Under the pieces are notes generated by a model that searched no databases, had not been told where the DNA came from, and saw only the letters and a list, made by a program, of their open reading frames with translations. Below, in pieces: positions 1 to 6,508 of a stretch of 11,835 nt of DNA; the stretch's first letter is position 1, and each line of letters begins with the position of its first letter. A program made the translations under genes and the position numbers. Source of the DNA: JBDLRH01 sp039800165. Lineage in GTDB: Bacteria; Pseudomonadota; Gammaproteobacteria; Burkholderiales; Burkholderiaceae_C. The stretch lies in the NCBI GenBank assembly GCA_039800165.1, contig JBDLRH010000160.1:1-11835 (forward strand), given 5' to 3'.

Positions 1-2673
1 CTCGGCATCACCGGCACGGGCGGTGCGGGCAAGTCCTCGCTGACCGATGAGCTGATCCGCCGCATCCGGCTGGACCAGAACGACGCGCTGCGCATCGCGG
101 TCATCTCGATCGACCCGTCACGCCGCAAGAGCGGCGGCGCACTGCTGGGCGACCGCATCCGCATGAATGCGATCAACCCCTGGCAGAACGGCGCACGCGT
201 GTACATGCGCAGCCTGGCCACGCGCGACTTCGGCAGCGAGATTTCGGCAGCCTTGCCCGACGTGGTGGCCGCCTGCAAGGCTGCGGGCTTTGACCTGGTG
301 ATCGTCGAGACCTCGGGCATTGGCCAGGGCGACGCCGCCATCGTGCCGCACGTGGATGTACCGATGTACGTGATGACGCCCGAGTTCGGCGCCGCCAGCC
401 AGCTCGAGAAGATCGACATGCTGGACTTCGCCGAGTTCGTCGCGATCAACAAGTTCGACCGCAAGGGTGCATCCGACGCACTGCGCGATGTGTCCAAGCA
501 GGTGCAGCGCAACAAGGAAGCCTGGACCACCCCCACCGAGCAGATGCCGGTGTTCGGCACCATGGCGGCGCGCTTCAACGACGACGGCGTGACCGCGCTG
601 TACCAGGCGCTGAAAGTGCGACTGGCCGACCTGGGCCTGAAGCTGGCGGACGGCCGCCTGCCCAAGGTCAGCGTGCGCCACAGCACCAACCAGACGCCGA
701 TCGTGCCGCCGGCGCGCACCCGCTACCTCGCCGAGATTTCCGACACGGTGCGGGCCTACAAGCGGCGCGCCCACGCACAGGCCAAGCTCGCCCGCGAGAT
801 CCAGCAGCTGCGCGAAAGCCAGCGCATGCTGAAGGCCGCCAACCCCGAGAAAGAGCGTGCCCTGCTGGCGCTGGAAGACCTGGCCCAGCAGCGCGACGCC
901 GAGCTGGGTGCAGCCGAGCGCAAGCTGCTGGCGCAGTGGCCCGACATGCAGAAGGCCTACGCCGGTGATGAATACGTGGTGAAGATCCGCGACAAGGAGA
1001 TCCGCACCGCACTCACCACCAAGAGCCTGTCGGGCACCACCATCCGCAAGGTCAGCCTGCCGCAGTACGAAGACCACGGCGAAATCCTCAAGTGGCTCAT
1101 GCTTGACAACGTGCCGGGCAGCTACCCGTACAGCGCGGGCACCTTCGCCTTCAAGCGCGAGAACGAAGACCCGACACGCATGTTCGCGGGCGAAGGCGAT
1201 CCGTTCCGCACCAACCGGCGCTTCAAGCTGCTCTCCGAAGGTATGCCGGCCAAGCGCCTGTCGACCGCCTTCGATTCGGTCACGCTGTACGGCAACGACC
1301 CCGACCTGCGCCCCGACATCTACGGCAAGGTGGGCAACTCGGGCGTGAGCATCGCCACGCTGGACGACATGAAGGTGCTGTACGGCGGCTTTGACCTGTG
1401 CAACCCCACCACCAGCGTGTCGATGACGATCAACGGCCCGGCGCCGAGCATCCTTGCGATGTTCATGAACACCGCGATCGACCAGAACATCGACAAGTTC
1501 AAGGCCGACAACGGACGCGACCCCACCGAGACCGAGACCGCCAAGATCCGCGAATGGGTACTGGCCAATGTGCGTGGCACGGTGCAGGCCGACATCCTGA
1601 AGGAAGACCAGGGCCAAAACACCTGCATCTTCTCGACCGAGTTCTCGCTCAAGGTGATGGGCGACATCGCCGCGTACTTCGTGCACCACAACGTGCGCAA
1701 CTTCTACTCGGTGTCGATCTCGGGCTATCACATCGCCGAGGCCGGCGCGAACCCGATCTCGCAGCTGGCCTTCACGCTGTCCAACGGCTTCACCTTTGTG
1801 GAGGCGTATCTGGCGCGCGGCATGCACATCGATGACTTCGCGCCCAACCTGAGCTTCTTCTTCAGCAACGGCATGGACCCGGAGTACACGGTGATGGGCC
1901 GCGTGGCACGCCGCATCTGGGCGGTGGCGATGAAAGAGAAGTACGGCGCCAACGAGCGCAGCCAGAAGCTGAAGTACCACATCCAGACCAGCGGCCGCAG
2001 CCTGCACGCGCAGGAAATCCAGTTCAACGACATCCGCACCACGCTGCAGGCCCTGATCGCGATCTACGACAACTGCAACTCGCTGCACACCAACGCTTTC
2101 GACGAAGCCATCACCACGCCCACCGAGGACTCGGTGCGCCGCGCGATGGCCATCCAGCTCATCATCAACCGGGAGTGGGGTCTGGCGAAGAACGAGAACC
2201 CGAACCAGGGTGCCTTCATCATCGAAGAGCTGACCGAGCTGGTGGAAGAAGCGGTGCTGGCCGAGTTCGAGCGCATTGCCGAGCGCGGCGGCGTGCTGGG
2301 TGCGATGGAGACCGGCTACCAGCGTGGCCGCATCCAGGACGAGTCGATGCACTACGAGATGCTCAAGCACACCGGCGAGCTGCCCATCATCGGCGTCAAC
2401 ACCTTCCGCAACCCGCACGGCGACACCATCCCCGAAAAGCTGGAGCTTGCGCGCAGCACCGAGGAAGAAAAGCAAAGCCAGCTCAAGCGCCTGCAAGACT
2501 TCCACGCCCGCAACGCCGACAAGGCGCCCGCGATGCTCAAGCGGCTTCTGCAGGCGGTGATCGACAACGCCAACGTGTTCGAGGTGCTGATGGACGCGGT
2601 GCGCGTGTGCTCGCTGGGCCAGATCACCAACGCCCTGTTCGAGGTGGGCGGGCAGTACCGCCGCAACATGTAA
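1..2673 (+). CDS. icmF: Fused isobutyryl-CoA mutase IcmF, 3' part (5' end outside window)
   Basis: Coenzyme-B12 enzyme that interconverts isobutyryl-CoA and n-butyryl-CoA; some relatives also convert isovaleryl-CoA to pivalyl-CoA. The frame is open from base 1, giving 890 visible residues; IcmF is usually about 1,090, so only the N-terminal B12-binding domain is missing. In visible numbering, the MeaI-type GTPase chaperone domain comes first: P-loop GTGGAGKS at residues 5-12 and base-specificity motif NKFD at 150-153. A charged helical linker follows (about 240-330), then the mutase barrel. Phe395 (in TRMFAGEG) and Gln539 (in DQGQNT) sit where methylmalonyl-CoA mutase has Tyr89 and Arg207; Phe plus Gln marks isobutyryl-CoA mutases. 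Their spacing of 144 equals that of Phe598 and Gln742 in Geobacillus IcmF. His577 (SGYH) is the expected active-site histidine. The C terminus looks complete. The gene converges on the next one with a 22-bp gap. Confidence 0.95.
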   Translation, partial: LGITGTGGAGKSSLTDELIRRIRLDQNDALRIAVISIDPSRRKSGGALLGDRIRMNAINPWQNGARVYMRSLATRDFGSEISAALPDVVAACKAAGFDLVIVETSGIGQGDAAIVPHVDVPMYVMTPEFGAASQLEKIDMLDFAEFVAINKFDRKGASDALRDVSKQVQRNKEAWTTPTEQMPVFGTMAARFNDDGVTALYQALKVRLADLGLKLADGRLPKVSVRHSTNQTPIVPPARTRYLAEISDTVRAYKRRAHAQAKLAREIQQLRESQRMLKAANPEKERALLALEDLAQQRDAELGAAERKLLAQWPDMQKAYAGDEYVVKIRDKEIRTALTTKSLSGTTIRKVSLPQYEDHGEILKWLMLDNVPGSYPYSAGTFAFKRENEDPTRMFAGEGDPFRTNRRFKLLSEGMPAKRLSTAFDSVTLYGNDPDLRPDIYGKVGNSGVSIATLDDMKVLYGGFDLCNPTTSVSMTINGPAPSILAMFMNTAIDQNIDKFKADNGRDPTETETAKIREWVLANVRGTVQADILKEDQGQNTCIFSTEFSLKVMGDIAAYFVHHNVRNFYSVSISGYHIAEAGANPISQLAFTLSNGFTFVEAYLARGMHIDDFAPNLSFFFSNGMDPEYTVMGRVARRIWAVAMKEKYGANERSQKLKYHIQTSGRSLHAQEIQFNDIRTTLQALIAIYDNCNSLHTNAFDEAITTPTEDSVRRAMAIQLIINREWGLAKNENPNQGAFIIEELTELVEEAVLAEFERIAERGGVLGAMETGYQRGRIQDESMHYEMLKHTGELPIIGVNTFRNPHGDTIPEKLELARSTEEEKQSQLKRLQDFHARNADKAPAMLKRLLQAVIDNANVFEVLMDAVRVCSLGQITNALFEVGGQYRRNM

Positions 2674-2678
2674 GGCGG

Positions 2679-2704
2679 TTCAGTCGCGAACAGCTTCAGT
2701 CGCG
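2679..2704. repeat. Short direct repeat between convergent gene ends
   Basis: The 10-mer TTCAGTCGCG occurs at 2679-2688 and again at 2695-2704, a period of 16 bp. The right copy encodes the last residues and stop codon of the minus-strand GNAT gene. The left copy lies in the gap after the icmF stop. It may be a small slippage duplication of the gene end. No terminator hairpin with a T-run is visible in this gap. Confidence 0.6.
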
Positions 2705-3238
2705 CAGGATGGCCCAGCGTTCGTGGTCGCGCCAGCGGCCACCGATCTTGAGGTAGCGCGGCGAGAAGCCCTCGCGCTCGAAACCGCAGCGCTGCACCAG
2801 CGCGATCGAGCGCGCATCGCCCGGCTGGATGTTGGCTTCCAGCCGGTGCAGCTTCAGTTCGCCAAAGGCCACGCGAAGCACCGCTTGCAGCGCCCGCGTC
2901 ATGTGGCCCTTCCCTTCGCTGCCTGCGAACGCGTAGTACCCGAGGTAGGCCGACTGCAGCGGCCCGCGCACGATCTGGCTGATATTGAACACGCCGGCCA
3001 GGGCACCGCTGGTTTTGTCGATCGCGAAGAAGCTGCGAGCCGACGGCGGCTGCATCCGATCCAGCCACGTCGCATAGCGCTCGGGCGTGTCGGGCGCGGA
3101 CACCCAGGGGCGGTGCAGCGTTCGGCTGCGACGCACCGCCGCGATGAACTCCGCCTCGTCAGCCGCCCGTGGCGACCGCAGCGCCGTGCCGGCCGTGGCA
3201 ACGGCAGCCGTCAGTCGGTGTTCTGCGCGATCAGCCAC
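2696..3238 (-). CDS. GNAT family N-acetyltransferase (RimJ/RimL-like)
   Basis: A 180-residue cytoplasmic acetyltransferase expected to move an acetyl group from acetyl-CoA to an amine, possibly a protein N-terminus; the substrate cannot be told from sequence. The C-terminal half is typical of the RimJ/RimL group: YLGYYAF at about 98-104, the acetyl-CoA pyrophosphate loop around SEGKGHM (107-113), then HRLEANIQPGDARSIALVQR (131-150) and CGF. The frame runs open much further upstream, inside the VOC gene, but those residues are not family-like. I chose GTG at 3238-3236, which overlaps the VOC gene by 28 bp. A CTG at 3214 would also fit, and no ribosome binding site settles it. Translation is probably coupled to the VOC gene. 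It is the last gene of the leftward run. Confidence 0.85.
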   Translation of the reverse strand: MADRAEHRLTAAVATAGTALRSPRAADEAEFIAAVRRSRTLHRPWVSAPDTPERYATWLDRMQPPSARSFFAIDKTSGALAGVFNISQIVRGPLQSAYLGYYAFAGSEGKGHMTRALQAVLRVAFGELKLHRLEANIQPGDARSIALVQRCGFEREGFSPRYLKIGGRWRDHERWAILRD

Positions 3239-3579
3239 AGCACGCCGCTGGGGTCGTAGAGGAAGAAATCGCGCATGCGCCAGGGCTGGTCGACCAGCGG
3301 CCCGATCTTCACGCCATAGCGGCTGGCAATGTCGCGCGCGATCAGTTCGTCGCGCCATGCCTGCACATCCTCGACCAGCAGGTGCATCTGCAGGTTCGAT
3401 GCGAGCGCGGGCTCGAAGAAGTCCTGCAGCAGGAAGCTGGCGTTGCCGTGATGGAAATAGGCAACCCCATGGCCGTCGGAAGCCATGCGGAAGCCAACGT
3501 CCTGGTAGAACTGCTTGGACAGCGCAAAGTCGCGCGCCGGCACGAAGGCCTTGATCTCGACGACGTTCAGGTTGGCCAT
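3211..3579 (-). CDS. VOC family protein (glyoxalase/bleomycin-resistance/dioxygenase fold)
   Basis: A 122-residue single-domain protein of the vicinal oxygen chelate superfamily. Visible family features are the opening strand and helix (IKAFVPARDFALSKQFYQ, then DVGFRM), the central FHHGNASFLLQDF, the second-half start MHLLVEDVQAWRDEL and the closing FFLYDPSGVLWLI. At the last position, where metal-dependent members usually have a glutamate, I see hydrophobic residues. It may therefore not be a classical metal enzyme, but this is judged by eye. The substrate is unknown. The ATG at 3579 is preceded by GAGG at 6-nt spacing, which supports the start. It lies 26 bp after the PfkB kinase stop and overlaps the acetyltransferase, so it is probably co-transcribed with both. 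Confidence 0.88.
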   Translation of the reverse strand: MANLNVVEIKAFVPARDFALSKQFYQDVGFRMASDGHGVAYFHHGNASFLLQDFFEPALASNLQMHLLVEDVQAWRDELIARDIASRYGVKIGPLVDQPWRMRDFFLYDPSGVLWLIAQNTD

Positions 3580-3605
3580 GTAGAGCCTCGGTCTGTGATC
3601 ACCGT

Positions 3606-4775
3606 TCAGCCCAGCACCGACGCATCAAGCCGGTAGTTCTGCGGCCCGCGGCTCGCGATCTTGATCGCGCCGACGCGATTGCCCAGGGCCGCACAACGCG
3701 CGAGGTCCCAGCCCTGCTCCAGGCCGAACAGCAAGGCGCCGCGCCAGGCGTCGCCGCAGCCGGTCGGGTCGACCACCTGCTCGGCTTTCATCGGCGGCAC
3801 GTGATGGCGCTCGCCGTCGATCCACACCTCGCAGCCCTCGCCGCCCAGCGTGACGATCAGGCCGCGGCAGCGGCGCGAGATCTCGGCGCTGCTCCAGCCG
3901 GTGCGCTCGGACAGCATCTTGCCCTCGTAGTCGTTGACGGTCACCCAGTCGGCCTGCTCGATGAAGCGCGCGAGGTCCCAACCCTGCTCCAGCCCGAACA
4001 GCAGCGCGCCGCGCCAGGCGTCGCCGCAGCCGGTCGGGTCGACCACTTGCTCGGCTTTCACCGGCGGCACGTGGTGGCGTTCACCATCGATCCACACCTC
4101 GCAGCCCTCGCCGCCCAGCGTGACCACCAGGCCGCGGCAGCGGCGCGAGATGTCGGCGCTGCTCCAGCCGGTGCGCTCGGACAGCATCTTGCCCTCGTAG
4201 TCGTTGACGGTGACCCAGTCGGCCTGCTCGATGAAGCGCGCCAGCTCGCGGCCATCGAACATCGGCAGACCCTGGCCGGGGTCGAAGACGAACGGAATGC
4301 CTTCGTGCGCGAACTGCTCGGCGTGCTGCAGCATCGCATCGCGGCCGTCGGGCGAGATGATGCCCAGGCGGATGTCGCCGCGTCGCTCGATGCGGGTGCC
4401 GTGCGCATGCATCATCGCGCCGGGGTGGAAGGCGGTGATCTGGTTGTTGTCGCGGTCGGTCATGATCATCGCCTGCGCGGTGTAGCTGCCCTCCACCGTG
4501 CGCACGAACTCGGTGCTGATACCCAATTGCGTCAGTCGCTGCAGGTAGTCGGCGCCGTCGGGCCCCACGGTGGCCATCGGCAGCGGCGTGCCGCCAAGTG
4601 CGCGCAGGCTGTAGGCGATGTTGCCGGCGCAGCCGCCGAAGTCGCGCCGCAGTGCGGGCACCAGAAACGACACATTCAGGATGTGCAGCTGGTCGGGCAG
4701 GATCTGCTCCTGGAAGCGGCCCTCGAAGCCCATGATGGTGTCGAAAGCGAGCGAGCCGCAGATGATGGATGCCAT
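3606..4775 (-). CDS. PfkB-family carbohydrate/nucleoside kinase with duplicated catalytic half
   Basis: ATP-dependent kinase of the ribokinase/PfkB family; the substrate is uncertain, with adenosine or another nucleoside or sugar possible. The N-terminal part is normal: MASIICGSLAFDTI, then the family signature GGCAGNIAYSLRALG at 47-61 and a substrate lid region. Residues 181-270 and 271-360 are near-identical tandem copies. Each contains an NxxE motif (N191-E194; N281-E284) and the DPTGCGD anion-hole and catalytic motif (D246-D252; D336-D342). The protein is 389 residues; removing one copy gives 299, the usual family size. The copies differ at only three residues: D208/E298, V217/I307 and V239/M329. 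Whether one copy folds as the active half while the other loops out is unknown. The start ATG at 4775 has no clear ribosome binding site. It lies 68 bp after the zinc-ribbon gene. Confidence 0.9.
   Translation of the reverse strand: MASIICGSLAFDTIMGFEGRFQEQILPDQLHILNVSFLVPALRRDFGGCAGNIAYSLRALGGTPLPMATVGPDGADYLQRLTQLGISTEFVRTVEGSYTAQAMIMTDRDNNQITAFHPGAMMHAHGTRIERRGDIRLGIISPDGRDAMLQHAEQFAHEGIPFVFDPGQGLPMFDGRELARFIEQADWVTVNDYEGKMLSERTGWSSADISRRCRGLVVTLGGEGCEVWIDGERHHVPPVKAEQVVDPTGCGDAWRGALLFGLEQGWDLARFIEQADWVTVNDYEGKMLSERTGWSSAEISRRCRGLIVTLGGEGCEVWIDGERHHVPPMKAEQVVDPTGCGDAWRGALLFGLEQGWDLARCAALGNRVGAIKIASRGPQNYRLDASVLG
3697..4241. repeat. 270-bp in-frame tandem duplication inside the PfkB kinase gene
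   Basis: Bases 3701-3970 and 3971-4240 align without gaps over 270 bp with 14 mismatches (94.8% identity). The 5-mer CGCGC is present at the left edge (3697-3701), the junction (3967-3971) and the right edge (4237-4241). This is the footprint expected of a duplication between 5-bp microhomologies that lie in two Leu-Ala-Arg coding spots of the original gene. The mismatches fall 11 at third, 3 at first and 0 at second codon positions. Confidence 0.97.
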
Positions 4776-4843
4776 GTCGTTGAAGTCTCAGAGGGTTGAG
4801 GATGAAAGCGGAATGCGCGCTGCCGGGCCGATGCAGCGGTGCG

Positions 4844-5605
4844 CTACGGGTGAAACGCCAGCACGCGGTAGCCCGCCACACCGGTGACGCCCGCGATGCT
4901 GAACACAAATTGCGCCGTCACCTGGCTGGCGGGTGGCAGCGCCGCCTTGGCGCCCCACTCGGCCGGCAGGACCACGCGGCGCAGCACCGGCCGGTCGGCC
5001 GCGTCGGTGAGGGTGAGTTCGATCGCTGGCATCGCCACCTCGGTGGCCGCCTTGTTGTTCAGCGCCACTTGCAGGCGATACGCGTCGTCGCGCAGCCGCG
5101 TCAGGCCCGAGGCGTCGATCACCACCGCATCGATGCGCTTGAGCGGCGCCACGCTGCAGCGCAGGGGAGCGCACAGCGCCTGGAGCATGGGCATCAGCTC
5201 CGGCCGGCTGGCAGCAAGACGGTCGCGCTGGTGCACCACCACCTGCAGCGCAAGCCCCAGCGCTGCCAGCACACAACCGCCGGCCAGCGCCAAGCGCACG
5301 CCCGGCCGCGCCCAGTAGGCGTCGCTGCGCGCGCGGCGCACGAACGAGGGCGGAAAGGATGACGGCGGGCCGTCGGCGGTCATGTCCAGCGCGGGCAGGT
5401 CGGCCGTGCTGTGTGGTGTGGCCTGTGGCGTGCTGTCGGCCGCATCGGCACTTGCGCTCGCCTCGGGCTCTTGCAGCTCTGTCGTCTGCGCCTCGAACAC
5501 GGTGCTGCAGCGGCCGCAGCGCACCCAGCTGTCGGCCAGCCTGAGCTGATCAGGGACCACGCGAAAGGTGGTCTGGCAGGCCGGGCAACGCGTGGTCAGT
5601 CGCAT
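4844..5605 (-). CDS. DUF3426 zinc-ribbon membrane protein
   Basis: A 253-residue protein of unknown role, widespread in betaproteobacteria next to prmA. The N terminus is an MJ0042-type zinc finger with Cys7, Cys10, Cys30 and Cys33 (CPAC and CGRC). A low-complexity acidic, Ala/Pro-rich linker follows (about 40-90). One membrane helix lies at about 103-124, and the C-terminal DUF3426 domain includes LCAPLRCSV (144-152). With one membrane span the finger is probably cytoplasmic and the DUF3426 domain periplasmic; this is inference. The ATG at 5605 starts 10 bp after the prmA stop with no clear ribosome binding site, suggesting coupled translation. Some annotations call such proteins thioredoxin or regulator; nothing here shows that. 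Confidence 0.9.
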   Translation of the reverse strand: MRLTTRCPACQTTFRVVPDQLRLADSWVRCGRCSTVFEAQTTELQEPEASASADAADSTPQATPHSTADLPALDMTADGPPSSFPPSFVRRARSDAYWARPGVRLALAGGCVLAALGLALQVVVHQRDRLAASRPELMPMLQALCAPLRCSVAPLKRIDAVVIDASGLTRLRDDAYRLQVALNNKAATEVAMPAIELTLTDAADRPVLRRVVLPAEWGAKAALPPASQVTAQFVFSIAGVTGVAGYRVLAFHP

Positions 5606-5615
5606 GTCGCGCAGC

Positions 5616-6497
5616 TTAGCGCGTGGCGGTCATCAGGATCCAGCCATCTTCGGCATCGGCCACCGTCAATTCGATCCACGGCGCGTAGGCGTCCTTCAGT
5701 TCCTGCGCCTGCCGCTCCAGGATGCCCGCCAGCACCAGCGACCCGCCCTGCCCCACATGGGCGCACAGCAGCGGCGCCAGCACCTTGAGCGGCGTGGCCA
5801 GGATGTTGGCCAGCACCGTGTCGTAGGCACCCACGGCGCGGTCGGGCAGGCCGGCATGCAGCACCACGCCGTTGGCTCGGGCGTTGGCTTCGGTGGATGT
5901 GACTGCTGCTTCGTCGATATCCACCGCGTCCACGCTGTGTGCGTCACGCAGGGCCGCACCGATGGCCAGGATGCCCGAGCCGCAGCCGTAATCAAGCACG
6001 CGCTGGCCCTTCAGATCGCGCGTGGCGATCCAGCGCAGGCACATGCGGGTGGTCGGATGGGTGCCGGTGCCGAAGGCGAGCCCCGGGTCCAGGCGGATCA
6101 CCTGCGTGGCTTGCGCGGGCGGCTCGTGCCAGGTGGGCACGATCCAGAAGGTGGGCGTGATCTGGACCGGCGCAAACTGCGACTGCGTCAGGCGCACCCA
6201 GTCCTCGTCCGGCACCGCCTCGACGGCCACCAGCTGGCAGCCGGCGAAGAAGTCTTGCGGCGGCAGCAGCGCGGCGGCTTCGCGGGCGCGCGCTTCGTCG
6301 GCGAACAAGGCACGCACCAGCGAGCGCTGCCAGCCTTCGCGCGGCGGGGGCATGCCCGGCTCGCCAAACAGGGCCTGCTCTGCGTCGGTTTGCGCGTCGG
6401 CATCTTCCACCGACACGCTCAGCGCGTCCAAAGCCTCGAGCGCCTCACCCAGCAGTTCGATGCGGTCTTCCGGCGCGAGCAGGCGAAGTTCGAACAT
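5616..6497 (-). CDS. prmA: Ribosomal protein L11 methyltransferase
   Basis: S-adenosylmethionine-dependent methyltransferase that methylates amino groups of ribosomal protein L11. From the ATG at 6497 the protein has 293 residues, the normal family length, and begins MFELRLL as in relatives. An ATG 36 bp further upstream is in frame but would overlap accC and add non-family residues, so I rejected it. Visible motifs are GTGTHPTT at 143-150, the SAM-binding LDYGCGSG at 168-175, acidic VDID at 192-195, and NILATPL at 231-237, the NPPY-like catalytic site. The gene starts 11 bp after the accC stop and ends 10 bp before the zinc-ribbon gene. The accC-prmA linkage is widespread in proteobacteria. 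Confidence 0.96.
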   Translation of the reverse strand: MFELRLLAPEDRIELLGEALEALDALSVSVEDADAQTDAEQALFGEPGMPPPREGWQRSLVRALFADEARAREAAALLPPQDFFAGCQLVAVEAVPDEDWVRLTQSQFAPVQITPTFWIVPTWHEPPAQATQVIRLDPGLAFGTGTHPTTRMCLRWIATRDLKGQRVLDYGCGSGILAIGAALRDAHSVDAVDIDEAAVTSTEANARANGVVLHAGLPDRAVGAYDTVLANILATPLKVLAPLLCAHVGQGGSLVLAGILERQAQELKDAYAPWIELTVADAEDGWILMTATR

Positions 6498-6508
6498 GCG
6501 CCGTGTGC

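Noticed and set aside
118..2505. 795-residue open frame on the minus strand opposite icmF
   Set aside because: It is exactly antisense to a gene with full family motifs, is rich in His, Val, Arg and Ala, and shows no recognisable domain. It is a product of third-position GC bias.
3697..4241. Reading the 270-bp repeat as a mobile element or CRISPR-like array
   Set aside because: There are only two units, both coding in frame for kinase sequence, with no terminal inverted repeats, transposase or target-site duplication beyond the 5-bp microhomology.
3801..4799. 332-residue plus-strand open frame opposite the kinase with its own internal repeat
   Set aside because: Its repeat is simply the reverse of the 270-bp duplication in the kinase gene, and the translation has no family features.
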